Below the pieces are notes generated by a model. That model did not search any database, was not told the DNA's origin, and saw only the letters and a list, made by a program, of their open reading frames with translations. 64,000 nucleotides of DNA from Imbricaverruca yamaguchii (lineage: Eukaryota; Arthropoda; Thecostraca; Neoverrucidae): assembly GCA_034440575.1 (NCBI GenBank), contig JAOTOL010001326.1, forward strand, positions 124,001 through 188,000, read 5' to 3'. The translations under genes and the position numbers were made by a program. Below, piece after piece: positions 12,100 to 24,890 of the stretch. How positions within the stretch are numbered: the first letter of the stretch is position 1; each line of letters starts with the position of its first letter.

Positions 12100-12359
12100 G
12101 TATGTGTAATTGTTTGGTTTAGTCAACGCTTGGGAAAACCTATGTAGGATAAAAACCAAGCAGCTTGGAAAACCCGTAGGTAAAAAACCAAGCGCAATTT
12201 ATAAGGAGTACCGTTCGTTTTCTCCAAATTGGATCGGTCTCTACCTACCTAGTGTAAAATATCCTATATGTGCTAGACAATATCATAACATGACTTGATA
12301 TCATGACATGACACTTGATAACATGACATTGCAATCGTTATCGTTAACATATAGCTATC

Positions 12360-12545
12360 TATAATTAGGTGTCCTCAAAATTAAACAGACAAAAACGTGC
12401 ACTAATGAGTACACTATTCGGTTGAATAGAGGTTGAAGGACTGAAACAATTTTTTATTTGCGTTCTTTCATGACATATTTTTACATCCTACTGTACTCGT
12501 TTCCACATCTCACACCTAATGAAAAACCATTATTTGAACACTACA
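12360..12545 (+). repeat. Dispersed repeat related to the 453-bp insertion at 31.9 kb
   Basis: The right part (ACATCCTACTGTACTCGTTT, CACATCTCACACCTAATG, AAAAACCATTATTTGAAC) matches the right end of the insertion at 31,919-32,371 (ACATCCTGCTATGCTCG, GACATCTCACCTAACG, AAAAACAATATTTTAAC). Both therefore belong to one mobile family with a shared right end. Confidence 0.6.
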
Positions 12546-12689
12546 GTAAACATGTTTCCCAGCGCAAGTCCGGGGGCATATATCTTCCCCCTCCGGTTTT
12601 TCCTCATTTGCCGCCAAACTAATCCGGTTAGCAAGGCCAAACCTAGCATAGCTGTTCATTGATCTTTTCCGCATATCCTCATACATGTT

Positions 12690-13400
12690 TAATCCTGGGT
12701 CATCTCAGGTCAGGTCATCAGGTCAGGCGAAGTGACCCAACTACACTCGGAGTTCTAGGTGGCACAACTTCCACAATAATTGGGCGATTTATTTCAAACT
12801 TATAACATGTCATGATCTCATCAGGGACCATAATATGAATATCGTTTTTTTCGTAGCATTGACCTTAGGTCAGGTCGCGGTCATGGCTTCCCATTATAGG
12901 GCTATGGTAAAATATACAAATGTTTCCTAGTTACATATTTGCGCTCGGAATGATCTCACAACGGTTCTGGCATGTAGATGGAAGCTATGCTCAATGTTAC
13001 CGCTGACATTTTTGCTGAGTGACCTCACCAAGGTCTCTGAGGTCACCTGAGATAACTACGCATTTATGCGCATTATATCGCACTGCATTGAGCTAGAAGG
13101 CTGAAATTGCCGTCATTGTGCTTGTATCGCCAAGACCTGTCGATTGATACACCACATGACCTTCCTAAGCGAATTCATGACCTTGACCTGAGTTTCGGAT
13201 GACCTGACCTTAAATTACACCGCCTACTGTCGGTAGCGCAATTCAAGGACTGTCGAATAGCGTTCGCCGTTTGTTTCTATCTGTTACAGGTTCTGAGATA
13301 TGTGTGAATATCTGAGTCCCACCTGATCTGGTCCAATTTGACCTATGATGGCCCAGTGACCTGAATGTTGACCTGAACGAAAAAAAACGACCGAAACACT
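12690..13400. other. Region rich in AGGTCA/TGACCT hexamers, no gene seen
   Basis: More than a dozen AGGTCA or TGACCT hexamers on either strand (for example AGGTCAGGTCATCAGGTCAG near 12,708 and GATGACCTGACCT near 13,200). These resemble nuclear-receptor half-sites, but a decayed tandem repeat is an equally good explanation. Confidence 0.5.
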
Positions 13401-13601
13401 TTCGATATAGCCCGTCACCAGCTATCCAACGCCGTTTTTCATTTGTCGCTATCTAGCGTAGTTCTAGAGATCTTATGGGGGCAGACATCTGCCCCCGGAC
13501 ATGCGAAGTTGGCGCAGACCGCCGGACGTGCGAGTGTTAAAATAGGCGCTGCTAAACTTTGAGTACTTAACCTCTCTTCATCTTGGTTAACATAAGGAAG
13601 C

Positions 13602-13602
<1 letters not shown>

Positions 13603-13676
<74 letters not shown>
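13603..13676. repeat. (TA)n microsatellite
   Basis: Uninterrupted AT dinucleotides. Confidence 0.98.
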
Positions 13677-13679
<3 letters not shown>

Positions 13680-14737
13680 GCTTATATATTGAGGGGATAA
13701 AATGCCAGTGAACCGACCAATGCCCATAATTCTCAGAAGTCTCCATGGCTGGGAGTCCGGTATTTATGAGCAGCCTTGTGGCATAGCCTGGAAAACAGCC
13801 GTGGTCCGATGCTTTTACAGATGGCCCGAACCACGCCGCGCGAAAACGAAAAACGGGGACCTGCTTGGCAGCGATTTTGGAATCACACCTGCTTCTGGCC
13901 GAGTTTTTGACGTCGGCACGTGAGATTGCCACCACAACTGCGTGCGTTCAAGGAGCACCTGGACAGACCCAGGTCACGTGGCCTCGCGTGATTCGGGACA
14001 CAGCGCGCCGGAAACGCCGCCAAGACGGCGAAAGCGCCAAACGCAAACGAAACCGTGGGAAATGAGACTGCCAAGCGAAAAACACATGCTTCTTCCTGTC
14101 CCGATTTTGAAAGTGAAATCATCTACGTGCTTCACGAGACGACGGAAAATGGCGCGCTGCACGACCGTTGTCTGGCGTCAAGTTTCTCTCGCCCTGCGTT
14201 CTTAGACTTACACTTGGACAGTGCCTCATTTTTAGTGTGAAATATGACGCTCAAGCAACACACGACCTTCGGTGAATTAAAGAGAAGGATCATTTCTGAC
14301 TTTATACTAGACTACGACGAGTAACTTGCCTACATAACTTGACTCATTTGTTGTAGCACATCCATATAATACTGAAATTCTCATGGTTGGCGATAGGGGC
14401 TTTACTTTACATGGTTCAGTTATGAATGGCTGGAAACGCTTATCAGGGTTATTACGAAGGATGATATCCCAGTTGGGCGCGTTCACGCAGGAACATGTTC
14501 ATACATACATAGATAGATACATACCTAAAGACGTAGCCGTGCATACATAGGTGAATACGTAGACAAGGCCCGCCATCCCTAGAAACCAAAAATTTGCCAG
14601 ATCGAGCAGGAAATTCTGAGATCTTCACCATGCCAAACCAGAAATTATCAGCTCCCTAAACTCGCCGAAAGCAGTAATTATTTATCCACATCTTTTTATC
14701 CCGACCCTGTCCTTCAGAAGTTCCGGCTGTTCCCCTG
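13677..14737. other. No recognised feature
   Basis: Overlapping short frames on both strands near 13.7-14.2 kb, with no recognisable domain or convincing splice structure. Confidence 0.35.
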
Positions 14738-14930
<193 letters not shown>

Positions 14931-16088
14931 ACACATACATAGTGTGTGCGCAAGGTAGGGCAATGCTTCAGGTCGCCCACTTCCCATGGAGGTGGCGGTG
15001 TCCGGTTGTACATACATCCCGAACTATTCATCGGTGAAAAAGGAAAATAAAAGCCACCGATGTTCTGAAAAACTAAATACAGCTTCCAGAAAGCAGAAAA
15101 TTACTTCCATATCCTCCACGCATTGCCCAAACATTGGTACTTTGTAGTGAAGTCTGTAAGAAAAATATGGTAGAAATGATGAGTGCGTGCTATTGGGTTC
15201 AGTTAGTAGACCGTAGATATAGGGAGTAGATTGTGGAAGAACAGCGATGACTCGTGCAATAACTTTCCCCGGGGAAAGTGACTCTCCTGCTGGGAGTGAC
15301 TGGAATACAACCCTGTTTTTACCTACGGCAGGTCATTTCACGCATGAGGGGCATATTCAAGGCTAATATGTCCGTAATGGACTTCATTATCTCATTGAAT
15401 TAGGCAACTTGATGCTGCGGATGGAGCAACCGCAACACCATATCGTTCACGCATGCTCTTTACAGACGCATCACCCTCATCAAGACACGTTTTATCGCGC
15501 GTCGTGGTGAGCATTTGGCGCGTTAGCGCGCTACCTGTCTTGGCGGGCGCTGCGCAAAAACGCGCGGCGGTGGGAAACAACGGAAAAATGGGTGAAACTG
15601 GTCATCATCGCGATGGTGCTACCTCAACTGAGCCACGTTCCGTGCAAAAAAGTCAGCCGCGTCACCGCCGCCGTGCTCGACGTGTAAACAATGTGTGGCT
15701 GTAATTGTCCGATGGCGCTAATGGCTGAGCGCGCTAATTTGGCGCCAAACACGCGCACCACGACTGGCGTGATCAGAAACCGGCGCCAGGAGCCGGCTGC
15801 CAGGCACGTTGGCGGCAATGTCGACATGGAGGTGGTCGATTCGTCGTGTCAAGCATCAGTTCACTGCCTCCGAACAAGGCTGGCGGCTCTGGTAAGAACC
15901 GTGTGACGCCGAACACTCGTTAAACCTCCTTCGGGGCGAGTCGTTGGACTGTGACGGTTAACTCCCTACACATGGAGCTCTCCAGGCGGAGGGTTCTCCA
16001 GACCAGGAGAAATCGTGCCATGAAAGCATTCCACTGAAAACAATTAAAGCACGCTAAATGCTGGCTCAAACGATGCTCGAGTATTCAT
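14931..16088. other. No recognised feature
   Basis: A GC-richer part near 15.45-15.9 kb has open frames and a GTAAGA donor-like site at about 15,891, but no matching acceptor or recognisable protein. Confidence 0.35.
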
Positions 16089-16295
16089 CCCGGATGCGAC
16101 CTCAGGGGACTCGATGATTATCCAAAAGGAGAACTCACAGGACACGATAAATACCTCAGAGAACTCGATGATTATCCAGGATGATACCTCAGGGGATTCG
16201 ATAATTATCCAAGAGGTAACCTCAGAGGATTTGATAATTACAGAAGAGGACATCTCAGGGGACTCCGTAACTATCCAAGAGACGACCTGGAGACG
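16089..16295. repeat. Imperfect minisatellite, unit about 33 bp
   Basis: Six diverged copies built on GGGACTCGATGATTATCCAA and a G-A-rich tail with CTCA. The AATTATC core is conserved while the rest drifts. Confidence 0.8.
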
Positions 16296-16987
16296 ATCTG
16301 GACGGTGTTATAATCACAGGCCGGACCCCGATCACATGAACCCTTACCCCAATACAACACAAATAATTGTGCTGTATTGGGGTAACGCTGGTGCGTATAA
16401 ATACCCTTTCATGCACTGGTGGGTCTAATGGGGCACAACGGGGCCATGTCCTCCAAAGAGGCCGATCATTGCCGAAAACTTGCGCTAAATTGGCATTTTC
16501 TTGAAATTTATGAACGCAATGCACAAGAGAAAACTTTCATTTTTGTTTCATTTGAATAGCTCAATTGTCTTGCATAGTTGCTCATTGTGGCCATTATCGA
16601 AGATTCTGGCTAAAGAAAGCATATTAAATCAGGGAAAAGTCTACTCAAAACAACGTTTCCCGGTGCGCTCCACCTATTAGAAAAATGAAGCTAATTGAAA
16701 GCTCAAATTGCTCAAAATACGAAAAATTAGATGTTCATTTTTCGACAGGCAAACATTTTGCGATTCTCGTCGATTTCTCCTTCCTTTTCCAATTCCAAGT
16801 AATTTTTGTTTTGGGAATCTGCCGGAAAATGAACTCGTCAGAGCCCAAAACATGACGTCAGTCGTGATCCCGTAGACCCCCGAGCGAAGTCCCTTTTTGA
16901 GGGACTCATTTCGGGGGTGGTTTCCGGCTGTACTCGTCGAGCGCTTTCTGCACCGCCTTATGCCACCACTTTCACGGGACAGCCGCC
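16296..16987. other. No recognised feature
   Basis: A short inverted repeat, CCCCAATACAACACAAATAA with TGTGCTGTATTGGGGT, lies near 16,350-16,384. Otherwise nothing. Confidence 0.4.
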
Positions 16988-17600
16988 GCGTCACGTGACA
17001 CATCGACTGACTGGAACTCTGACACCGGAGGCAGACACGTGACACATCGACTGGCTGGAACTCTGACACCGGAGGCAGACACGTGACACATCGACTGGAC
17101 TGGGACGTGACACACCCTGACTGACTCTGATACTGGAGGCAGACACGTGACACATCGACTGACTGGGACTCTGACACCGGAGGCAGACACGTGACACATC
17201 GACTGACTGGGACTCTGACACCAGAGGCAGACTCGTGAAACATCGACTGACTGGGACTCTGACACCGGAGGCAGACACGTGACACACCGACTGACTGGGA
17301 CTCTGACACCGGAGGCAGACACGTGGCACATCGACTGACTGGGACCTCTGACACCGGAGGCAGACTCGTGACACATCGACTGACTGGGACTCTGACACCG
17401 GAGGCAGACACGTGACACATCGACTGACTGGGACTCTGACACCGGAGGCAGACACGTGACACATCGACTGACTGGGACTCTGACACCGGAGGCAGACACG
17501 TGACACATCGACTGACTGGGACTCTGACACCGGTGGCAGACACGTGACACGCCGACTGACTGGGACTCTGACACCGGAGGCAGTCACGTGACAGCCGCCG
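16988..17600. repeat. Minisatellite, 44-bp unit with CACGTG in each copy
   Basis: About 14 copies of GACACATCGACTGACTGGGA, CTCTGACACCGGAGGCAGAC, ACGT. Nearly every unit contains CACGTG. Long minus-strand frames through the array are period artefacts. Confidence 0.95.
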
Positions 17601-17797
17601 CGCCACGTGACACATACGGAGCCTCGGCGCCTGCGATCATTTGGCGGGGGATTGAGTGAAGAGCGCAGGCACAGAGGGGGGGGGGGACGGCAAGTAGCCT
17701 CTCCACCTTCCATCTGGGGAAGGAGGGTCGGGGACATGGCTCTCAAGGCCGGCTCCGTGTTAGACGGATCCAGGGTCCCCAGCATGGCTGCACCTCC

Positions 17798-18101
17798 GTC
17801 CCCTGTGTCGGCCCCTCCCCAGCTGGGGCCACACTGACGGTGTGGTCGTCCCCTGTGTCGGCCCCTCCCCAGCTGGGGCCACACTGACGGTGTGGTCGTC
17901 CCCTGTGTCGGCCCCTCCCCAGCTGGGGCCGCACTGACGGTGTGGTCGTCCCCTGTGTCGGCCCCTCCTCAGCTGGGGCTACACTGACGGTGTGGTCGTC
18001 CCCTGTGTCGGCCCCTCCTCAGCTGGGGCCGCACTGACGGTGTGGTCGTCCCCTGTGTCGGCCCCTCCTCAGCTGGGGCCGCACTGACGGTGTGGTCGTC
18101 A
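17798..18101. repeat. Minisatellite, 50-bp unit
   Basis: Six near-identical copies of GACGGTGTGGTCGTCCCCTG, TGTCGGCCCCTCCCCAGCTG, GGGCCACACT. Each contains the palindrome CCCAGCTGGG (degraded in the CTCAGCTGGGG copies). The copies differ at only two or three sites. Confidence 0.95.
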
Positions 18102-18218
18102 GCGCGAGCTCGCCAGTGGTCGGCTCGCGTGGGGTGACCGCCGTCAGTGTTGTGGTGGGCGGGCGGCCGCCGCCGGAGCAGTTTTTGTGCCGGCCAGCCG
18201 CTAACGAGACTCGCAGAC

Positions 18219-19023
18219 GGATACAGCCCGAGCCAGCTGAATACAGCCCGAGCCAGCCGAATACAGCCCGAGCCAGCCGAATACAGCCCGAGCCAGCTGA
18301 ATACAGCCCGAGCCAGCCGAATACAGCCCGAGCCAGCTGAATACAGGCCGAGCTAGCCGAATACAGCCCGAGCCAGCTGAATACAGCCCGAGCAAGCCAA
18401 ATACAGTCAGAGCCAGCCGAATACAGCCAGAGCCAGCTAAATACAGCGAGCCAGCTGAATACAGCCAGTCAGCTGAATACAGCCCGAGCCAGCTGAGTAC
18501 AGCCCGAGTCAGCTGAATACAACAAAAGCCGGCTGAATACAGCCCGAGCCAGCTGAATACAGCCCGGGCCAGCCGAATACAGCCCGAGCCAGCTGAATAC
18601 AGCCCGAGCCAGCTGAATACAGCCAGTCAGCTGAATACAGCCCGAGCCAGCCGAATGCAGCCCGAGCCAGTCGAATACAGCCCGGGTCAGCTGAATACAG
18701 TCAGAGCCAGCCGAATACAGCCAGAGCCAGCTAAATACAGCGAGCCAGCTGAATACAGCCAGTCGGCTGAATACAGCCCGAGCCAGCTGAGTACAGCCCG
18801 AGTCAGCTGAATACAACAAAAGCCGGCTGAATACAGCGTGAGCCAGGTGAATGCAGTCCGAGCCAGCTGAATACAGCCAGTCAGCTGAATACAGCCCGAG
18901 CCAGCTGAGTACAGCCCGAGCCAGCTGAATACAACATGAACCGGCTGAATACAGGCCGAGCCAGCTGAATACAGCCAGAGCCAGCTGAATACAGCCAGAG
19001 CCAGATGAATGCAGGCCGAGCCA
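18219..19023. repeat. Minisatellite, unit 18-20 bp
   Basis: About 40 copies of AGCCAGCTGAATACAGCCCG with 18-bp variants. Higher-order copies are visible: the stretch around 18,410-18,560 recurs at about 18,700-18,850. This shows that block duplication has acted as well as slippage. Confidence 0.95.
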
Positions 19024-19031
19024 TACACACA

Positions 19032-19110
<79 letters not shown>

Positions 19111-19172
19111 ACATATACATATATGCATACATATACACATACATATATACCTACACACATATGCATATATAC

Positions 19173-19219
<47 letters not shown>

Positions 19220-19245
19220 GCATGTATATATACATATATATATAT
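19024..19245. repeat. (AC)n then (TA)n/(ATAC)n microsatellite
   Basis: ACACAC run to about 19,083, followed by TA and TACATA motifs. It directly abuts the 20-bp minisatellite. Confidence 0.97.
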
Positions 19246-20374
19246 CCTGAGTGTTATGAGCGAAGCTCCGCTGGCATATGTCTCCATCCTGAGTGCTACG
19301 AGCCGAACTCTGTTGTTCATCCGGTATGCTATCTTGTTTTCGTCTGAGAGGAAGCCCAGGATAAATATTTTGGTTTTCGGCGCAACATCTCCGGAACATG
19401 TGACAACGCATCGATCTTGAAGGTACGCTGCGTGCTTATTTTGAGCACACATTGAACTTCCCCTGAAGGCGCCAAAACGCAGCCAATGACTGAAGCTCTG
19501 AAAACCATTTTTAAAAGTTATCATCTTAATGCTTTATAGCCAATAAGTACCATTACGAACGAGGGCCAGTCCTCGACGAGTTCGTAATTTATATGCGAAA
19601 AAAAAGTCATGATCGAAACTCGGCACAGTCGTCACCATTTTTAGCAATAGCTTCCTGCTACTCTCCAAACTTTGGACTAGTTTTGTCTTTATATTCGAGT
19701 GTCTACCCGATTTTATCACAATATTTAATCAGATGTACCCGCACTATTCGTTCAAGATAAGGTGTAGTGGCCCCGCCTGTTCTGTGCGCACTGAGGTTAG
19801 TTAGTTATTGTGGTTTAAAGGCGCGTCGACCATTTCGTTGATCATATTGTACCCATATATATTTCAGTTGTACTATGTTCACAATGCATCTGCAGGACAC
19901 GGAAGTGAGCAATAAATTCATCTTTGTGTGTAAATTGTATCGAATCCTGTTTCTGAGAGAAACTGAACGAGCTTACCATTACGTATGATTGGCGAGTCAT
20001 CATCCAGCATGCCCGGCTATGTCAACGACCTGGCTGCAGTCCTAAAGTATCCATACCCCCCTCCCCATCGCAGCCTCCGCACGAGTACAAAACATGACGT
20101 ACCGTCAAACGTGCCGGACATCGAGGGCACAACAGTGGCTCGTTTCCGTATAAAAGGTAGCAGTGGGTAGTATAACAGCGACCAAATCTCAGTAGACAGT
20201 GTCACGTCTTCTTTTCTGGAATTACGCCGTGACGGTGGCCATCCTCTTGCCTTTGGTTTAATCGTCTTTAGTTTCTTCTCCAGTTCCATATTCCACTTTT
20301 TCCCGTTTATAGTAAGTAAACGAGAAAGAAATGGCATAGTAATCGGACGCAGGAAGAGGTGGTATGTATGCAAG
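19246..20374. other. No gene recognised
   Basis: One imperfect direct repeat of about 42 bp at 19,243-19,325 (ATCCTGAGTGTTATGAGCGA versus ATCCTGAGTGCTACGAGCCG). Otherwise nothing. Confidence 0.4.
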
Positions 20375-20790
20375 TGGAATAATGTGTGAAGGTAGAAGAA
20401 TGTGTGCAGGTAGAATAATGTGTGCAGGTAGAATAATGTGTGCAGGTAGAATAATGTGTGCAGGTAGAATAATGGGGTAGAATAATGTGTGCAGGTAGAA
20501 TAATGTGTGAGGTAGAATAATGCAGGTAGAATAATGTGTGAGGTGTATTGCAGGTAGAATAATGTGTGCAGGTAGAATAATGTGTGCAGGCAGAATAATG
20601 TGTGCAGGCAGAATAATGTGTGCAGGTAGAATAATGTGTGCAGGTAGAATAATAATGTGTGCAGGTAGAATAATGTGTGCAGGTAGAATAATGTGTGGAA
20701 ATGTGCAGGTAGAATAATGTGTGCAGGTAGAATAATGTGTGCAGGCAGAATAATGTGTGCAGGTAGAATAATGTGTGCATGTAGATGACT
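20375..20790. repeat. Minisatellite, 18-bp unit
   Basis: About 23 copies of GCAGGTAGAATAATGTGT with small indels. The six-codon period keeps minus-strand frames open; not coding. Confidence 0.95.
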
Positions 20791-21286
20791 GCCGGTAGAA
20801 GAGCAGACATGTGTGCTTTGTGAGATCCTCGCTCAGCAGCGGCATCTCCCAGTTCGTTTCCTTCAATCCCCACATGGCTAGGTATCTAGCACAGTACTAC
20901 CGTTTTACCAGCTTCTCTGAGTGCGGTCAGACGGACAAGAATATTCCGCAATAACGGGTGACATGGATAAACCTTACTCAGTGCTGAGAGACTGCTAAGA
21001 CAGCCTGTGGATACAAAAAAAAGAAGTTATTACGATACTTGGGGTGTGCGGGCTGAGACTAAATATAACCGATATACTTAGTTGTTTGTTGCAGTTCATG
21101 GGTTCATGAAATTGTTCATGGGCCATCAACAGCTCCAAAACGCCGCAACTGTCACGCTCGTTACGCCAAGAGCTGCCAAACTTCGGCAATTGATTGACTG
21201 GACTAAGGATATCCGGTAGGAGCAAAGGTTGCAGCACGTACGAGTCGCCGAAACAATTAAACGAATTTGACTCCTATCCTATATGA
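20791..21286. other. No recognised feature
   Basis: Flank of the hAT-like element. Nothing supported. Confidence 0.4.
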
Positions 21287-22199
21287 CCCTAGAGCAGTGG
21301 CGCAACTAGGATTTGCGCTAGGGTGATTGATTTGGAGGGGCCCGCCTATCTCTCGTCAAAAAAATGTCCCCGGATTTCTACGACCATTTTCCAAAGGGGC
21401 CCATTTTGCACCTTTTTTCCAAATAAAATAATTAGGGACCAACTAAATTGTACTGTGGAGGGGTCCAATCTACTACCATTGTTTCTGAGTCACCGGTTTA
21501 CAACCCGAACTTTCCCATCCTGTTCGAAGGTTTGTCTTTTGGTATCTCGTCATAAGTTACTCTACACTGCTGAATTTGTGCCTGCACAAATCACTTCAAA
21601 ATGTAAAATTCCTAATTTCATGCCATCCAGTTAATAACGCCTGGTCGTCAAAACGCCAGCGTTCGTGCACGGGTACACCAGCCTTGCACATTCGTCGCAT
21701 TCGCCACATGGGCCACACTTCGTGCGACTCTCCGGTTTTTGCCAGGCCTCCTACGTTTTTCTAATTGTTGCCACAAGATGGTTTTGTGCCATATTTAACG
21801 TGAAAAAGGTTCATATAGGAGCTCGACGACAAAATTCGATGCATTCAATTCGATGATTAGCGTTCTTCTTCCAACATTTTCTGGTGGTTAAGAAATCCGG
21901 ATACCCGCTGAGCTTTCATGCACTTTATTGACGCGCCGTATTTGAGCACCTCTTTGCCCAAATACGCTACCGGATTGGTTACCGAACCTGAGGCCCTGGC
22001 TAGGCGGTCGTTTTTATTCTCTGGAATCGTTGCGCTTTTCTTCGTCTACGGATGTGTTTTAGGATTACAGCCAATTTGTGTTACGAGCCCGGCACATTTT
22101 TGAAACTCCAATTAAAAAAGAAGTTTTGTTGCTTCTTGTGCACGGACGATATTTTTTTAAGTGCCGTCGCGTTTTCGGTAACCCCGATTTGTTTATCAA

Positions 22200-24560
22200 G
22201 TACCTAGGCTTTCTGTTCATTTCTAAGACCATGCCACATTTGTAGGGCCCAACCTGGTTCTAAGGTCATCATGCGGTCTCATGGCCCCGGTATGCTTTGG
22301 GGCCTCCGTTGTGTAAAAAATATATATAAAGACCTATCGGTGTGATTATCTAGAGCTGCATCGCATGTTTTCGGGTCCTGCCGCTTGTTGCGAGACTCGG
22401 TACGCTTTGGAGGGCCCGGTACACTTTTGACCCCCGTAATGTTCTTTGGGTCCCGCTATGCATATTTGGTGCTCCTGACGCACATATGTGGGACCCTAGG
22501 AAGATGTTGGGGGCTCTGGTATAACTTCTCGTGGTGCCGGCATGACTTTTAGGGCCCAGGCACGTGGTTCCGGGGAAACCTGACGCTAGTTTTCTGGGCT
22601 CGAGACAATTTTGGTGACTTGGTGACTTTTGGTGACTGAATTTCTTAAAGTCCGATTCCCGGCATGATTTTTCTGGCCACCTGCGACATATTTTTGTATC
22701 CCACACCGAATTGTCGAGCTCCAGTGGGTTTTTCCTGGACCGCAGCGATTTCTCAAGGCATCTGGTGCTATGTTTGGATTTTTGGGGTGCCGGAGCGATT
22801 TTCCTGGCTCGGACAATTCTTTTTCTGAATCTCATATTTTTTAGGGCTTGATTTATTTTTGTCGTGACCCGATGCAATTTTTTGGGCCACGCTGTGCTTA
22901 TTTGGAGCCATCGATGCCAAGTTTACAGAGTCCCGAGGGTAGTTTTTGATGCCCAGATCCAAAACTTTGGGGCTACTGACGGGAATGTTCAGTCCCCTAC
23001 GGCGATATTTCGGATCTCGGTGCAAGTTCATGGGGCGCGTTGCACTTAGTTGACCCCAACGCGATTTTGGCGGTCCCGGCGCAAATTTTCGGTCCAGACT
23101 CGTGCCTTTTTGGTGCCCGCTCCATTTAATTAGGGCCCCTTTCGCGAATTATAAGGGCACTGACACTAAGTTATGTTACCCGTATTCATTTTTGGTACCC
23201 ATGTGCGATTCCTGATAGCCCACTCCTTTAGGAGGGGGGTTTCCTTTTGGTACACTACTGCGTCTGCTCAACGATATTTTTTCCAGCCGATGATATTGTT
23301 CAAAGTAGAAAGGCCCTTAGCAGAACTTTCTTTCGGGAACAGTTCTGAATTTTCCGATGATCAAATCGATTCGATAGGGTCCCTTTGTGATTCTTTTTGG
23401 TCGAAATACATATTTTGCAAGCCTCCTGCGCGATATTTGTAGGTCCCAGTAACAATCTTCGGATTTCAGGTGCATTTTGTCCGTATCCCAGCACGCTTCT
23501 TTTCCGTGGTCTGACGCGTTATTTTTGTGTTTGTTTTGGCCTTTGACGCACCTTTTGTAGTCGCAGTGGCATTCCGGGTATGACTTGATTTATTGGAAAC
23601 CAGCTGCGATTTGTGGGACACCAGCACGATTTTTTGGACCCCCGTTGTGATTTTCAAGGACAGCGACGCGATTTTCCGTGGTCTAAGAGCGACTTTTGGA
23701 TACCGTAGTCACTTTTTGGTAGCCCTACCGCGAGTTTTAGTGACATTGACAAGTTTTTGGAGGCCGAACAAGCTTTGAGGAATTTCGGAGCGATTGTTGA
23801 GACTCCGGAGTGATTTTCCATGTCTGGACTGTTTTTCGTTGCCTTTGCTTCATTTTTTGGATAGTCTAAATGATTATTTTGAGGCATTGGTACGCCCTTT
23901 CTAGCCCTTAGCGTGACTTTTAGGGACTCAGGCGCGACTTTTTGGTACCCCTAGACTCAGCGTGATTTGAAGGGGCCCGACCCTGCAATCTGGGGTCCAC
24001 GTCGTAATTTACGATAACCCTGGCGCGACGTTTTGACCCCATCATGATATTCAGTGGCCCCTCCCGTCTTTTTGGTCCACATCCTGATTTTGAAGGACCC
24101 GGCACGACATTTTGGGTGCTCAGAGGGATTTTCAGAGGAGCCGGTGCGACTTCTCATGGGCCATAACGCGATTCTCAGGCGCCCGGGGACTTTTCGGGCC
24201 CTAGCGTGATTTCCAGGGGCCCTGACTAGACTTTTTAATGGCCCTGGCGTGCCTTTGTGCAGTCCTCAGTGGAAGTTTAGGTGTCATTGCCCATAAAAGT
24301 GCCACAGGATGCTCCGAAAGGGTCATTAATACCAGCGGTATTAATGACACATTCGGAGCCTCCAGTATCATTTTAGGGGACTCGGACAATTTCGGTGCCA
24401 CCAATGTAACTTTCGAGCCATTGGTGCGATTTGGGGGTTCCCAGCGTCATTTTAAGTGGGACTTTTTTGGATCTCCAATGTTTTAGAGCTCCGGTGCGAG
24501 TTTTTGAGGCTCCGGCAAGATTTTTATTGGCACTGCCTCAATTTTTGCGAACCCGGCGTG
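22200..24560. repeat. Highly diverged short-period satellite inside the hAT-like element
   Basis: A loose motif, roughly GGCGCGATTTTTGGGGCCCC, recurs every 20-30 bp for more than 2 kb. Examples are GGTGCGAGTTTTTGAGGCTC, GGCGCGACTTTTTGGTACCC, AGCACGATTTTTTGGACCCC and GGCGCGACGTTTTGACCCC. Copies are so diverged that only the alternation of a T-run, a G/C block and a CG-rich spacer remains. Confidence 0.75.
24322..24348. repeat. Perfect 12-bp inverted repeat, 3-nt loop
   Basis: GTCATTAATACC, loop AGC, GGTATTAATGAC. Lies inside the diverged satellite and is a striking exception to its CG/T-run pattern. Confidence 0.85.
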
Positions 24561-24711
24561 ACTCTTAGAGACCCCACGTATCGGAAGAGGTCAGGAGGGA
24601 AATACTTCCACAATTCCCCTTCGGTACGCCACTGCCCTAGAGTGCCCTTAGAGCTAAATCCTTGCAGTTGCTTAAATGCATGGATAACTCTATCCGTTAC
24701 TCTGACTCGCT

Positions 24712-24890
24712 GCTCCTGTGCCTGGTGCTACCTGTACTCCGTGCTCTTGTCTCTAGTGCTACATGTGCTCCTGTGCCTGGTGCTGCCTGTGCTCCGTACT
24801 CCTGTGTCAGGTGCTACCTGTGCTCCGTGCTCCTGTGCCTGGTGCTGCCTGTGCTCCGTGCTACCAGTGCTTGGTGCCACTCCAGTCATT
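24712..24890. repeat. Minisatellite, unit about 31 bp
   Basis: Five copies built on GTGCTCCTGTGCCTGGTGCT followed by GCCTGTGCTCC, just outside the hAT-like element. Confidence 0.9.

Larger units (their letters stand above)
21295..24634. mobile_element. hAT-like non-autonomous DNA transposon, 3.34 kb
   Basis: The element begins CAGTGGCGCAACTAGG and ends with the reverse complement of CAGTGGCGTACCGAAGG, giving short terminal inverted repeats that start CAGTGGCG. It is flanked by a perfect 8-bp direct repeat CCCTAGAG at 21,287-21,294 and 24,635-24,642. An 8-bp target-site duplication with CAGTGGCG-type ends is the signature of the hAT superfamily. No transposase frame is visible, so it would be mobilised in trans. 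The interior is mostly a decayed short-period satellite (separate entry). A related 5' end, CAGTGGCGCAGCCAGGATTT, stands alone at about 45,451. Confidence 0.8.

Noticed and set aside
16677..17884. Minus-strand frames of about 300 codons
   Set aside because: Generated by the 44-bp array; no acceptor or domain.
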